A stretch of 64,000 nucleotides of DNA from Eremophila alpestris peregrina (GCA_009792885.1 WMCF01000025.1:11124123-11188122); one strand, 5' to 3'; shown: positions 1 through 17,256, counted from the first letter of the stretch. Notes: generated by a model from the letters alone, not told the origin. A program made the numbers and translations.

Positions 1-2309
1 AAGAAGCAATTTGCTTTGCTGTTAGTTTTCACAGATGTGAGGATAAGCCTTGCTTACATGACTCACCAGTGTTTAAATGAACTTTTTGCTGCATGGCTCA
101 ACTTTCTAACAAGCCTAAAATAACAATGAGGAAATAAAGCACACCCAAATCAAGACATCCAAAAGGGCTGCTAAGAAAAAGTTTTATTTGTTCCTACCCC
201 ACTGCTGCTATCCCTGCCCTTGCCATACTCCATCTTTGCTCCAACTCTTGCTCACATATTCTGTATTCATAACTCTTAGGCACTATTTAATTCTCAGAAC
301 AAAACACCATGGAGCAAAAAGAATATCCATTCCCATCTAGTCCTCAGATAAACAGCATTCACAAATCTCACAACTGGTGTTGCTCTGAGTCAGGTGGCAG
401 GGTCTGTTAAGAGCAATGGCATTATCACCATATACACCAGCATACAGAGCACAGAACTAGCATTTGCCTGCTCTCTTCCAAAATGTCACTAGTAACCCTT
501 AACCTGAATGTAACTGCTAGGCCACGGGGTTTGGACACAAAGTCTCATAAAAGACTGAAGCAGGATCCTGAATCTCTCTTACAAATGTGAAGAGAGATAA
601 TGATTTCCCTTGTGAAGATAAGTAGAGCCACTGAAGAAGGGCACCTCAAATCCCATCTGTCAGTGTGCTTCTGATGGCCATCAGCATTGCCAGCTTCCTG
701 AGTAACTGACAAAAGAAAATGGGAGTTTGCATGCAAACACACTGTTTTGGCTTCTGAAAATCACAATGGACACTTTACAGGGTCCAGAAATAAAAAAGTG
801 TTCCTATCTGGACTCTTCAGAGAAAGACTTATGTTAAGGAAGCACAGTGACACAAGGTGATGCATGACTGAGGGAAAAGCAATTCTCACAGCAATCTTAA
901 AAACCCACTGTGGGTTTCAGGTTTGGTATTTATTATCTGAAAAGTGCAGTGAAGGATTTACACATATGGTTGCCAGGATGAGATACTCTTTATACTGCTG
1001 CTACCTCATTTTGTACACTTTATTACAAATTGCTCTTCAAATATGGAACTAAAATTCCCATTCATACTTTTCCAGCAGTTAGATAAACTGTATCCATCTG
1101 CGCCTTGCCCTAGCTTTTTCTTCCTCACATTGTTCCACAAGAGCCCTATCAGAAACCTTTCAACTGAAATAAACACATGGACAAATCATGGTCTAATCCT
1201 GTCACCACTGTAGCTGTCAGCATATCTCTCACCAGCTAAACAAAACCTGAATTTAGGAGCCCTAATTGCTGTTAGTATTGCTTGGTAATAGTGTATTTGA
1301 TTGTGGCTTGTACCCCCAAATGAAGTTAGCAGCTCATGAGTTTCCTGTCCCAAACTATTTTTATCTTGCAGTTCATTGGGTTTGCATCTGCAGTTCCTTT
1401 TCAGCAGCATGGCCTCTGAGAAAGCCTAGATGTGATATTTTATCTGACAGGTCAATTTAGTTGTACACAGGCGGGTTAGGAGATTATGACTGATTTGACT
1501 CTATGTTGGTTTTAAATTCTCCTTGGAAATATGGTGGATGATATTAAACAGGGCTTGCTCCAGATAAATACATTCCAGAGAAAACAAGCTAATTTTTCAT
1601 GAGTATTTGGAACCAGAAAGTTCAGTTTCTAATTGGTAAATAAAGGGAAGGACAGGATCTGGCATTTGAATTCCAGAGTCACAGGACAGGGCCATTCTTT
1701 GCACAACATATGGACTAGTGAGTACCAGCTAAAAATCAGAGCAAAAAAAAAGAGACTAAACAAAATTAATTTTTGCTGTGTGCTCAGTTCCAGGAGCAGT
1801 CCTTGAATTCTTACATAATTACATTATTTGCCTACAAAAATCTTCATAGCCTTGGTCAGCTTAGTGAGTACCACTAAAAGAATGTCTGTTATCTGTGCTG
1901 GTGCCAGTCTATGAAACACCCTTTGCTAAATACTAACATAAGCAAATGAACCCAAACCCACTTGAGAGATACCACAAAATCCCAAGCAGAGATGTGAGCT
2001 TGCTCATTCAGTGATGACACTTGGTGAGAAATCACTTCATTACCTGAGTAGCTACCTCATAGTGAGGACTTCTTTTAATCCTTAAAAATACAGCACCTAT
2101 CTATCCAAAAGGCAGCTTAATACCTTGTAACACAGACCCAAGGTTAAAATCATAAATCAGACAGCAGCTTGAAGCCACCAAAAGCCAATTAATTTTAACT
2201 AGATTTTAAGAAAACCCATCAGTGGAACAACAAACAGAGAGAACTAGGAGGACCTCACAGGCAAAAGCCCACAAGAGGTATTTATGACAGCCCTAACAGG
2301 GACACTCAC
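1..2309 (-). other. ANKH: ANKH intron 7, 5' part
   Basis: This is the beginning of intron 7 on the minus strand, starting at the exon 7 donor and running off the window. I looked for exon 8 (expected to begin near NNPSNKL) and did not find it. The stretch is AT-rich with scattered short A/T runs. I recognise no repeat family and see no convincing antisense coding frame; the few open frames here are under 75 codons. Confidence 0.85.
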
Positions 2310-2402
2310 CTTGTCAAAAGCAGGGTATACAGCTCTGATCTCTGTCAGCCAGCCATAGGGCATGTGTCCCACAGGATATGTAGCTGTCAAAATGGCCACT
2401 GC
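2310..2402 (-). CDS. ANKH: ANKH exon 7 (coding, residues about 275-305)
   Basis: This internal exon of 93 nt (31 codons) reads AVAILTATYPVGHMPYGW and continues to end AVYPAFDK, matching the recalled vertebrate ANKH protein. The acceptor AG is at 2403-2404 and the donor is AAG|GTGAGT with GT at 2309-2308. Both boundaries are phase 0, joining exon 6 (ending GAG, Glu) to the first Ala codon. Trp292 of the human numbering falls at 2351-2349 (TGG). Its substitution is a known craniometaphyseal dysplasia change, so the residue is functionally sensitive and is intact here. ANKH is a multi-pass plasma-membrane protein that mediates export of ATP and citrate and so controls extracellular pyrophosphate and mineralisation. 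This is the last exon of the gene in the window; exon 8 lies below position 1. Confidence 0.96.
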
Positions 2403-5068
2403 CTACGAACAGAGACAGAGAAACACGAACTTCAAATATTCAAACACAACAGTTAAAACTAACATAGGGTGCTACTGCCCACCAGTATCACCACATTGAC
2501 CTTGATACAATGAGAAACCAGACAAGGGACTGGAAGCTTTTTGTTTCAGGAAGACCAGCAAAACGGCTGTCATTTGGCCTGGCATTTTAAGCTTATGAAA
2601 TTTTTTTTTGTGCCATGAAGTTACCTAAGTCAGCTTTGTCATTTTACCATCACTCTGATACTCTGAGATAATAGTTAACTTGAGCTGTGGTGCACCCCTT
2701 AACCAGCCCAACACCGTCCTCCCATATTGCTCCCAAGTTATTTTACCTACAGATACCTGAGCAGAGAATGTCTTGCAGCTCATGGTAGTTTTGGATCATA
2801 CCACATAATTTCAATTTATATATGTTTTACTGGGTTATTCATAAATAAAAACACTTCAAGATTATTAATCAGTGGACCTCAGTGGCTGACTGAGTTTGGA
2901 CATTAATCGGACTTTTTGGGGCAGAAGGCACTAATGAAACAAAAAATATCCATCACTTCCCGCTCTGGCAAAAAAAACCATTTGTATAGGAAGAAACAAT
3001 TCACTGCCTGAAGTTTTAAAACTAGGCCCTTGTACACGCTCACAAATACAGTCCAAAAGGTTTCTCAAAGACATAAACTCCCCCACACATTAATTGAGAG
3101 TGCTTAGGTGCCTTTTGTCTGCAGGTTCAGATCTGCTACAACCCACACATTTCTGATTCATTTTATATCTGGCAATGGTAGTGTTAAGAAAGACCTTCTT
3201 TAACTACTGCTGTTTCTGTTTCACTCCAAAACTTTCAAAATACATTTTCTTGATTATCTAAGACCATTTTCCCATTGTGAATGTAACTGCTGTCTTTGCT
3301 TGGTTAAAAGATCTATACAAACACAGGAACATGTAGCTGGCTAATTTGTTCCCTGTGCTGTTTAAAGAGAGTGGAATGTGATGATATCCATAGAGAGGAA
3401 GAGAGTGGTACAGAACCTTCCCTGCTAATAATAGCTTTAATAATGTTTAATGTACCTTGAGAAAGTAATTGGTTCAAATAAAACAAATTGGAATTTTAAG
3501 ATAGTACCCTTTTTAATTGCACACCCTCCCATTATTGTATTTTTCATTTGTGTGAAACCTAACTTGATTAAATTGAATAAGGAATATAAAAGCTGTTTTT
3601 TTTATTTTCATGGTTAAATCCAAAAAGATTGCAAAGACACAGTACCTGTTAAAGGAAAAAAAGTATTTCACTACCATATTTTGTATGCTCAATTCAGCTT
3701 GGATGAAAGTATTAAGTTTTTAGCAGTGATTTTTTTCCAGTATTTTTCCTAAAGTAGCGTTATTCCAACATTTATGCATTGAAGTTTTCCTAAATATCTA
3801 CCACCTCTATTTGACAAGCGAAAAAGTCCCCTATGAAAGACACCTCCAAGAAGGTAGCCCAATCACCACAACTGTGCTGGCAGTCCAAACAAAAGCAGTG
3901 GTAGCTGGGCAATGCAAATGGATTTGTGGTCCTCATGAACCTGTTGCAGCCTAGTCCTTCACAGGGACTCCCTGTCCACAATGAAAGCTGCTATTATTGA
4001 ATAGAGGACCTGTAAAAGCTCTGTGGATACTGATGCTCCAGACACTGATGTTATCTGTGTTGTCAGCACCTCCCTTTTCAGAGGCTATTATTGCAGAAAT
4101 CAGAGGAAGTTGAGATGTGACCATGACTGTTAGTGTGAAAGTGCCAGCAAATCACCAGATGTGAGATGTATTTGGAATATTCCTAATAGCAACAAAATGG
4201 AAATGGCTAGCCATGAAATGTGATGCACCTAAAATTGAAAGTCACCAAGAAATGCAAAACTGATCTTTGCTAACCTCTGGCTCCTCTTGTTAAACAGCTT
4301 CTCTCAGCTGTTTATTTACAGTCTCTGGGACCTCCTGAGTGAGTGAAATAAACAGTATAATGTATGACAAATAGCAGCAGTTCTTTGAACTTTCCATTTA
4401 ATATCTTACACCTTTGCTTATCCTATGACTATACGCATTTAGACATCCTCACATGAAACTGGCAGCAAAAGTCCCTCAGACTTCTTAAGAGAATGGGTCA
4501 GCTTGTGGTGAGCATTGGTCAAGGCTCTGCATTACAATCAGAAATCTGTCTCCCACCAGCTGTAGGAGACTTATGGGAGTGATCTGAAATTCCTCAAGAG
4601 AATCAGGGTGCATTTCATATCCCAACCAGAAGACAGATTTTTTTAATATGTGCTTTTTTATGTTTCTGTGTGATGCACTGACTGCTAACAGGAGTTTCAC
4701 TTCAGTTTGCACAGCCATAAAATATATATGACAGGAATGAGTAGGACATGGGACTACTGTCAACTGTCCTAAAATTTCTGGGATCTAAATGCTCCAGACT
4801 TTATGTACCTATGTGTAGAGCATGAAAACCTGGGATGCAGACACTGTTCAGTGAAAAAAATTCTACTAGTCTTGTTGAGGGTGAGGTCCCACTAGACCTG
4901 GCAGAAGGGCTCATGGTGAGAGTCCAAGCAATCTTCTTTTCAGGCATAAAAAGAGCACTAAACAGAAATGTACTTAAGACAATTTTTTCTTGTCAGCTTG
5001 GCTGAGAAGAGAAGCACAGAGGTAATGCCATGATCATTTGCAGTAAAGGAGAGCACCGCCTTTCTTAC
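2403..5068 (-). other. ANKH: ANKH intron 6
   Basis: This intron of 2,666 bp lies between exon 6 and exon 7, with a GTAAGA donor and a TTCGTAG acceptor. The sequence is AT-rich single-copy DNA. I recognise no repeat element, RNA gene or further exon in it. Confidence 0.9.
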
Positions 5069-5203
5069 CTCTGTGGCTGCAGAACTGCCACCCAGGTCCC
5101 GGGACACAAAAAGGTTGACAATGGGCCTGCTTATTCGCTGAGTAGCCAAAATTAACGCCAAAGGCCACCAGAAACTCAGCATCTTCCTTATTGTAGCTTC
5201 TCC
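5069..5203 (-). CDS. ANKH: ANKH exon 6 (coding, residues about 230-274)
   Basis: This internal exon of 135 nt (45 codons) begins GEATIRKMLSFWWPLALIL and ends FVSRDLGGSSAATE. The acceptor is TTGCAG|GGAGAA just above 5203 and the donor is GAG|GTAAGA with GT at 5068-5067. Both ends are phase 0. The stretch FWWPLALILA is hydrophobic and fits a membrane segment, followed by the basic/polar TQRISRP turn. Leu244 of the human numbering, reported as a disease position (Leu244Ser), is TTG at 5161-5159 and is conserved. Compared with the human protein as I recall it, I see only Asp to Glu at residue 231. The frame runs open past the donor into intron 6, but the protein match stops at the splice site. 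Confidence 0.97.
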
Positions 5204-5789
5204 CTGCAACACAGGGTAAAAAGACATGAAGTGTGTTTGGAAAAAAACATTCAGCACAGGATCAAAAGCATGGAGAAAGGTTTTCTGCTTTTCCAATCCA
5301 TTGTCAGTTTGGTACATTCAATTCAATAATTTTCAATATGAGGAGCCTAAAATATTTTCACTCATGGTAGCAATACTGATTCAAAAGAAGATGTGTCATG
5401 GATCTCAATAAATAATGCATAAGGTATCTATCTGCATAATTTGTTCTGACTACCAGACAAAGATACATGAAAAACAGTATGACATTTGAAGAAAAAGAGA
5501 AATTTTGATATCTTCTTCCATATGAACTAAGGTGTTCACTTAGATCATGGTGTGTTGTCTTACAGCTCAGTACAGAAGTCCTCAGTAGACACATCCATAC
5601 TATGGAGGGCATTGTGTCACATGTGCTGTTCCTGGAATAACTTCTACCAGGATTCTTTAACTGAATTTTTTTTTCCTGCAGGACACAGAGAAGGCCCTTC
5701 ATGCACAGTGGTTTAATACACTATTATAACACAGAAAAACCCCAAATAAAATTACTGGGTTTGAAAAAAATACAAGTTTGAAGGCATAC
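5204..5789 (-). other. ANKH: ANKH intron 5
   Basis: This intron of 586 bp, the shortest here, has a GTATGC donor and a TTGCAG acceptor. Open frames on the minus strand cross the exon 6 boundary into it, but nothing in them matches ANKH or any family I know. I see no repeats. Confidence 0.9.
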
Positions 5790-5960
5790 CCCCATTTCAG
5801 GCCCACTTCTGTCAGGAATAACATCATGTATGTTCCTGTAGTACCCGAGGCAGAGCGTGGTACATCGGACAAGTGCTCCCATGTATAAGGACAAGATTGG
5901 GATCAAGAGAGGCTCCCTGCACTCCAAGTGACTGTGAAGCAAAATGGCTACAAAAACAAC
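5790..5960 (-). CDS. ANKH: ANKH exon 5 (coding, residues about 173-229)
   Basis: This internal exon of 171 nt (57 codons) begins VVFVAILLHSHLECREPLL, continues PILSLYMGALVRCTTLCLGYY and ends IPDRSGPEMG. The acceptor is CTGCAG|GTTGTT above 5960 and the donor is GGG|GTATGC with GT at 5789-5788; both ends are phase 0. Two hydrophobic stretches (VVFVAILL and LLIPILSLYMGAL) fit membrane helices separated by the polar HSHLECRE loop. Arg187, a position reported as altered in patients, is AGG at 5918-5916 and is intact. Conservative differences from the recalled human sequence are Lys to Arg and Ile to Val in the YYxNIHDxIP stretch and Leu to Met near the end. Intron 5, which separates it from exon 6, is the shortest intron here (586 bp). 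Confidence 0.97.
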
Positions 5961-9750
<3,790 letters not shown>

Positions 9751-12700
9751 TCAGACACACATCCACTTAGCAAACAGCTGCAAGGGCTTCAGATATTGCA
9801 GCCTCACCAGCTGCTGTTTATGACTAAGAAGTACTCTCATGGTTCCTTTTAAAGTAACCTTTGGCAGAGGCATGATAACAAATGGCTGGATTGGGAGATG
9901 AGTATAGTAAGTGCCACATCTGTTTGCTAAACCAACACACTGCTACTCCAGAAAATCTACTGCTCCTTCATTAAATCAAGGCTCTTTGTTAGAAAAGCTG
10001 TTTTCACCAAGCATCGTGTATTTCATGGGATATAGTGCCTTTTAAATGCTGAAACCATTGATTATCACTGCATTCTCATGACATTACCTGTAAACCTGCC
10101 CAAAGCTGTAAAAGGATACTGTGATTTGTGATGGCATGCAACAAATCACACTCATTATTGCCTCTCCCTTACTCTGCCTAATGACCACCTCTGCCAGGAC
10201 CTGTCAGGACACTGTGTGCTTTGCTGTGTAGTTCCTGGGCAGCCTTGACCTGCCTTAATTTCCCTCCTTATCTAGAGGCAGCACCTCCAGAGTCAGCACA
10301 GGGCACCTCTGGAAATCAGGGGGTTCCCACTTCTGATCGCCAGCGGGTCACTTCACTGTCCTGTTTCAACCCAAGACAACTTCTAGTGTTAGACAAAACT
10401 CTCTTTCCAGGTCTCTCTTCACAAAGTGTTGGGTTGAAGGCCACACAGGCATGGCAAATCCCCACACAGCTCTCTGCAGAACTGCTTCCAGTTCTGTTTG
10501 TAGCCATGTTATCCAGCTGTTTTAAGAATCCCAGCCCCCCCCGATAACCAGGAATAACGAAGGCTGTGACTGGAGCCTGAAGTATGGAGACAAATATAAT
10601 ATGCAGAGGTAAATAATCCAAATCAGTTTTAACCTTTTATAAACTATGTTCTAGACCTGCACATCTTTACTTGATTTCCTCTGTACACTTGCAATAGCTG
10701 TTAAAAGAATGATTAGGCTGTAAGTCCAGTATCTCCCAAGGCAAGCAATGGCAGAATTACTTGTGTCTGGGGAATCTTATTTAAGTTCTATCCTACTTGT
10801 CTATTTTCTAAGTTAACTATTTCAAATGTGAACACCTATCTAATTTTCCATTTACAACAACCCTATTATCTTTGTACAGATCTTCATATAGGGTATTTCA
10901 GGAAAGTGATCCTTTTCATGCATGCAGGTCTCATAACTGGATTGACAAATGTTAACATTAGTCATCAAATTCAGTCTTCCTAGCCTAAAACTGCCTCTCA
11001 TAACTTGTACACAGTATTTGGAAACAATTAAAGAGGAGTTTAAGTTGTCATTGTTTTGTGATGGCTTAGAGATACAGCAGTTAAATTATTAACAGAACTG
11101 AGAAGTCTATTTGAGTCCAAATAAGACAGTGTAAACAAGGTAGTAAAAAGAAAGAAGGTGGTATCATAGCACTGTGAACAAGCACAAGCCTCATTCCAGA
11201 TAACCAGGACTGCCCAAAAGATGCTAAAAATGTTAAAAACTCCCCCTTTCCCTATGCTGGTCCCTATCTATAAGTCTTTCACCTGAACTATGACAATTAG
11301 TCTCCAAATTCACTCAGTAAATCCCAAGTTGTTTAGTCATCTTGCTGAGGCACTCCCAGCCTTGTTTATTTTTGAAGAGGGTTGGGGAAGAATTTTAAAC
11401 CAGGAGTCCAACTTTTCTTCCATTTGAAGAAGGCAATTTCATCCCTTAAGAGTTCAGGTGCTTGCTGCAGTTCAATCAAACATCAAGCACAGCCTCTTTA
11501 TATTTCTGCATGAATAGCCATGTGCCAATCATCACTCTGTGTTTTGAAAGCTCTCAGCTACGAAGGGGTTTTTGCGTGGTTAGTCCTTGAGAAAAGTTCC
11601 TTTTATGGTAGGGCAGTACATGGATGTTCCTGAATCAACTTATATCAATGAAGGAAAGAAATCTGGAAGCTCTGTGAGGCAAGCCATGTGTGAAGGTCAA
11701 ATTCATTGGAGTTTCTCTTAGTTTCCATTGAGTGTGCTTTACACTTCTGCAAAAAAAACTTAAAAACACACCACCTTATCCTCCACACAGGGACTGAGAA
11801 TTGTAATCCATGTGCTGAGGAGCCTGCTTCTGTGGAGGGGTCACCTCCAGCAGTGCAGTGCTAGAAGCACAGCATGCTGCAGAAGTCACCCTTCCCTGCT
11901 CTTCCTGCCCTTCATCTGTTTAAATGAGAATTCTAAAGTGTTTAGAATATAAGTAGTAAGTAACTTTTTTGTCTCTAAAGGCCGTTGAGGTTTGTTTTTG
12001 GTTTTTTTTTTTTTAATCTGAAGTTTACTACCACAGAAAAATTCACAGAATCAGAGGGTCAGAGGCTGAACTACCCTCACTTCTAAGAAAAGGGTTGTAG
12101 TTTATTGGCAGGGCACTCTCAAGGCACTTATACCATTACAAATCATAGCACCACATTTTTAAGATTTCTTAAAATATATCAGCACTGAGCTCTGTAAGCT
12201 TCAAAGATTTTTTCTTTCCCCCATCAAAAAAATTTAACTGCACTTCTAAATGTGATTTTGGTTTTAAATTCAGAATGGTTAAACTTAAAACATTATTTTC
12301 AAAATAGTCAACTATTTCCTATGTCAGTGAAAGCACACAATCACTTTTGCTGATGTCCATGAATGTTTCCATCCTCACAAAGAAGGACTCAGCGAGCTGA
12401 GATTCACTGACAAACATACAGGCATGTGTCACTGAGCTGTGAATCAAGCAATTGCTGATGCAATTAGAACTTAACCTTGGCCAACCTCACAAACGTATTA
12501 TGAAGAATGGTACAAAATTAATGACACAGACAACAGAGCCAGAGAGTATGACATGAATCTAAAGCAGATGGTGCTTCCCACTTCTTGCATCATTTCAACT
12601 GAAACAGAGAAGTCCAAGTCCAAGACAAGCTGCCTGTTTGCTATTCTCTAATACTTCATTTGTTTTGCTATGTCTAAGGATCAGATTTGCTACAGAAGTT

Positions 12701-13196
12701 AAGCAGGAATTCTTGCTTTTGGTTTTTCCAGTAGAGTTTTAAGACCCAGAAGGTCAATAAATGACATTGAAAACTGTACACCTAATTGGATCTCCTGGTC
12801 CCTACACTGATTTCTCTAGCAAGCCAATTACTACCACACAAACTTCAGACACCCTTAAAACAAACTCATAATGATGCCAGCAGTCTCAGACAAATAGCTG
12901 TACTGTAGTTATTTTGGAGCTGACTACTACTGAGCATGTCATACTTAAATCATAAAGAAGGAACTCTCAGAGGAAGTGACACCATTTACTTCCAGACATG
13001 GAGCTACGTTTGTCAGAAGTAGCTTTACCAGAAGAAAAAAATCCAAAGTATGATTTTGGGTTAAAGAGACACAATCCATTTCCATACTTTGCTGCCAGTT
13101 TTAAAAATGAACTTGGAGACTTGAGAAGTAACAAATCTATTCTGCTGCTTGTTGGAAAGTTGGTTCACATGGCCCAAATTGATGCTCATTTGTTTC

Positions 13197-13326
13197 TCAA
13201 TCACAGAATATTCTGAGTTGAAACACACACAAGGACTAAAATGTCCAACTCTTAAGTGAATGGCCTGTGCAGGGACCCAACCCACAACCTTGGTGTTATT
13301 AGCACCATGCTTAATGCACTGAGCTA
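13197..13326 (-). mobile_element. tRNA-Ile-headed SINE with CR1-type tail (TguSINE1-like)
   Basis: Read on the minus strand, the segment opens TTAGCTCAG, carries GGTGCTAATAACACCAAGG (the tRNA-Ile anticodon arm with anticodon AAT) and then GTGGGTTGGGTCCCTG, a decayed B box and T arm, ending near GGCCA at about 13260. It continues with GAGTTGGACATTTTAGTCC and CAACTCAGAATATTCTGTG, which resembles the 3' end of avian CR1 LINEs. A tRNA-Ile head plus CR1 tail is the design I recall for the passerine TguSINE1 family, mobilised in trans by CR1. The tRNA 5' acceptor strand (GGCCGG) is missing. Near-identical flanks ATTTGTTTC (13188-13196) and ATTTGTTC (13327-13334) look like a target-site duplication. 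Mutations at former CpG sites and lost stem pairing rule out a functional tRNA. This is the best lineage marker in the window. Confidence 0.8.
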
Positions 13327-16055
13327 ATTTGTTCAGCTAAGTGATTTGGGATAACCCACTCTGTAACTCCTAGTCTCTGGAAAATTCTAGGAGTGTTACA
13401 CTGGAATTGGTGGGATTACAACTATGTCTCACTTCCTATGGAGATTTTTAACGTACAGTTAAAACATGAATGTTTAAAACTGCAGTTAACATGCAGTGAT
13501 CATGCATGTGGGAAATTCAAAAGTATCAGCAGAATTGCTAGGAACTGCTGAAGCTCTCTCCTGTGCAATCCATGGCCCACGCTCAGCAGCCTGGCAGTAA
13601 TAACTGGGCACTAAACAAATCATTCCCATGTCTTGGCCATCCAATCTGCTCTAGATTACTGCAAAAGATAACCTACACTTAAGTTTACTGCTTCCATCTT
13701 TTTTCTCCTGGTAATGACAATGATCCATCATTAAGTTTTTAATCAGGTATAGTAAGCAAAGAGGGTGTTTCCTCAAAGTAACTGCTGCCCTGTAATTTCT
13801 AGAACTACTGAGAATTATTCAAAAGGAAATAAACTTTCTCAGTATACTATTTCTCAGTAAACCAGTGAGAAGTTGAACAATGCTATTTTATTGCCAAAGA
13901 AATTGTGCATACTCTTCACAAGACTGATGTTAAAAGACTCAGTATAGAGGGCTTACCAGCAACACTAAGAAATGCATTATGTCAGCATAATGTTATATAA
14001 ATGACTTTCTTCCTCTGTCAAGCTGGCAATTTAGTAAGATGCCAAAAATATGCAGAGGCAGGGTGGGCATCTTGAATCCCTTCTCTTACAGCCACCAAAG
14101 AGCTAATCTCTGAAATAACAAGACCCTTGAGACCCTGGCTCCATAGTGAACTTCCCATCAGGAAACTGACTGGTGGCAGTAGCTGCCCTCAAAGTAGCCC
14201 AAGGGAAGGAAGGCAGCATATTCTATTTCCAGATCACACCTGAAACAGCCAATCCAGGAATACTGTACTGACAAGATTTACAGCAGTACTGGAAGTGGGA
14301 TGAGAATATGGTTTTGAATCCCTTTGGCCAGCTTGGTTCTCAGCTGTTATTGCCACCTGTACAGGGGAGTGCCAGGAGCTGCTGGTGAGGACTTTGCAGA
14401 CCATCATAAGGATGTGGGTGGGTGATGACTGAGGGACCCAGAGCTTGCAGCTGTGAGTTCAAGTGGTTTAACTCAGCCAGTCACTGGCACAGAGCACTGT
14501 GTGAGCCCCAGTGGGGAAGCAGCAGTGGGGAGCTGGTGCTGAAGCAATGAAGCATGAGTCAGGTGGGTGAAACAGCCTGGTTTGATATTTTCCATGAGTA
14601 GAGGCTGCTGTTTGTGAGGAGCTGTGTGTGTAGACTGCAAATAGTCTCTATCACAGTTGGAAATGTGGTGATTCATTGTGGTCACTGTGTTTCTACCACC
14701 ACTTGTTTTCATCCTTTTGACTTTTCGTACTCCTTGTTTCATGGGGCTTTTTGTTTTCTGTTTCTTCCTGGGCTTTGACAGTCCATAGCACATAGGCATG
14801 TCATCTTCCTTAGCCCTATATTTATGGCATGTGGAAAAAATTCAGTCCCTTAAGTGTTATTTGTTTCTCTTTTTCATTCACCAAGCATCAGTGACCTGTA
14901 TTTGTGTCTCTTGTAGATAGCCTGTGATAGGCTTGCAGCTGCTGGGGAGTATTTGCAGGTCCTAGGAGGCTGCCTGTCACTGGACTCCTTCTCTTCTTCC
15001 TGCTAGGCAGGCTGTGTATCTGTGGGTCAGAGCAAAATAATCAGGACTTGAAATAGGTTCAAAGGAAACTTGGAACATAGAATTTGGCAACATCACCCAG
15101 GCAATTGGTGCTAGAATCTGACTAACTCCATTCCCTCAGGCGTTCTGCCAGTCTCTGCTGTGGCCTTTGCATATTTTCAGGCATAGACAAGTTATAATAC
15201 CAAAAAATATTTTGCAGTCTGTCACCACAAAAAACTGAAATATTGTGTGCAGTCCTTTAATTCTGAAGCATGGTAAGCACAGCCTCCTTTTTTCCCCACT
15301 ATCTGCAGAGTGCATTTCAGAGGTTCTGAACTCAGCAGGGCTCTACTTCCAGGCAAAGGCAAGAGACTTAGCTGACAGCTTTTCCAATCGTGGTTCCAAA
15401 TACCTCCTTTCAAAAAGAAGTCCCACATGGAAAATCCAGTTGTGTCTTTCACCTGGAAATCTGATAGTTATACTTGAAACTTCCTTAAAATCTATCCTAG
15501 CTTAAAATAAAACACTCTATGACTAGAAAATAACTTTTTATCCAGCTGGCAAAGGCAAAAACTTTGACCAGCACTGGCAGAAAAGCAAGAAAGCAACTAG
15601 AAGAGCGGCTCTAGGGGCTGAAGAAACATTCCAGGCAAAGAAATTTGAGAGCCAAATGTACAAATGGCCCCAAATTTATAACACTGACTCAATAAACACC
15701 CTCAAATGTAAACATGTTTCAGAAGTGACCAATCGAAATCAGTGAATTAAATTAACTTGAATGCATAGATTCAGCTTATAAAATCAACAACATCTTATCC
15801 CTGGCACACAGTTGCCCTGGCTAGTGAACCATTACTGCAAGCATTGTTTATGGCTGTGCCATAGAGCAAAGCTAAATAGCACAGGGCTCATGCACCAGTG
15901 GTGGAATAAGAGATGTGATGGCCAAAACAAACTGTAGTGCTTGGGAGGCACATTGGGCTGGTCAATATAGCTGGCAGCCTGTTAAAGGGTAAGAGCTGGG
16001 GACATTTGTATTTACCTGATGGATCTTGCACCTACTCAGGCAGGAACTGAAATAG

Positions 16056-16090
16056 TTCTATTCTGTTCTATTCTACTCTATTCTATTCTA
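16056..16090. repeat. (TTCTA)n microsatellite
   Basis: About seven pentamer units run in tandem, five of them exact TTCTA and two with one change (TTCTG, CTCTA), immediately followed by TAGAATG. It lies in intron 2 and has no evident function. Confidence 0.9.
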
Positions 16091-17256
16091 TAGAATGAAC
16101 TGCAGCACATGTTGCTCTTGAGATACTACCAGCCTGATAATGAATGCTGCCTCCCTTTGAGGCCTCTCTAAGATGTCACAGCAACTCAGGATATTGCCAT
16201 TACACTTGCATTTCCCATTTTTCTGTGATGGATTGACACCCTGCTGGTGGTGATCTGACACTACTGCCTGTCAACCAACACATGCCTCCATAGGCTGTCA
16301 CATTACCTCCTCCCTCCCTCCCCTTACAACTCCCAGCTTTTTAGGATTTTACCTGCTCAATGCAGTGCACTTTCTGCTTCTTGCTTCAGAATCTCCTGTT
16401 CCTTGTTGCTATGGTCCAGAGGTTTCAGCTCTGTAGAAGGAGCCAGAAGGTGCAGAGAATCTCGTAGAGTTCTTGGAGAGGATGAAGTTAAAAGTCTTCC
16501 AAGTTAAATGGCTTTTTTTGCTGTGGCTGATGCTTGATATCGATATCCCATTTCGCAAAAACTGGCAAATCCTGGGGCTGGCCTTTTTTTAATGTTTAGT
16601 TTGTGTCTGCTTGTGTATTTTCTTTGTTTCAGGGTACACTCACGGAGTTGGTCTCAGTTTGGTAAAAATTGTTTTTACTAACCTCTTCCTCACAGATTAA
16701 ATATTCAACAGAGGTGGATGATGCCTAGCAGTAGTAGAGAGTACTACCTGATATTTAAATGAGCATGCTGGCACCTGCCTGCTGAGAGTTTTGTACTGTG
16801 AGATAAGTAGCAAAGGAATAGGTACAGAGGGAGTACACCAACAATGCCACCAAAAACTGACAAACAGCCCTACCAAGCACACCTTGAAGTCCTGCCAAAC
16901 CAATCCAGCAGACACTGCTACAGCTGATCATCACTACCTAACCGTAACACTGAGCTATCAGCTTCAAGCAACCTGTCAACCTTGTCAAAGTTTTGCTCAC
17001 ACACCTGAAAGAGATCAATAGCATGTTTTGTTTCCAGGCAGGATAGCCTTGGGCTTGCAATCTGCTCTTCAATAATCTGTTTAAAAAGCAATAAAAATTG
17101 TGTGATGGGCATGATACCAGCCCAAGAGAGCTCATCTCTTCTGCATCTCCTGTTGTACTTACAAATGAAATGTTAAGCCTACAGCTTAAGCAGTTTGAAG
17201 AATGGGTGAGAGAAGCAAATTAAAAGTCATATTAACTAGACATGAAGTGACCTTAC

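Noticed and set aside
5204..5317. Open frame extending upstream of ANKH exon 6
   Set aside because: The protein match begins exactly after the TTGCAG acceptor. The upstream residues are translated intron.
12035..12080. CACAGAATCAGAGGGTCAGA stretch resembling a CR1 end
   Set aside because: Only a few tens of bases are suggestive and no further CR1 similarity follows, so it was not called.
13260..13333. Possible functional tRNA-Ile gene on the minus strand
   Set aside because: The acceptor stem does not pair, the A and B boxes are mutated, and a CR1-type tail follows, so it is a SINE head rather than a tRNA gene.
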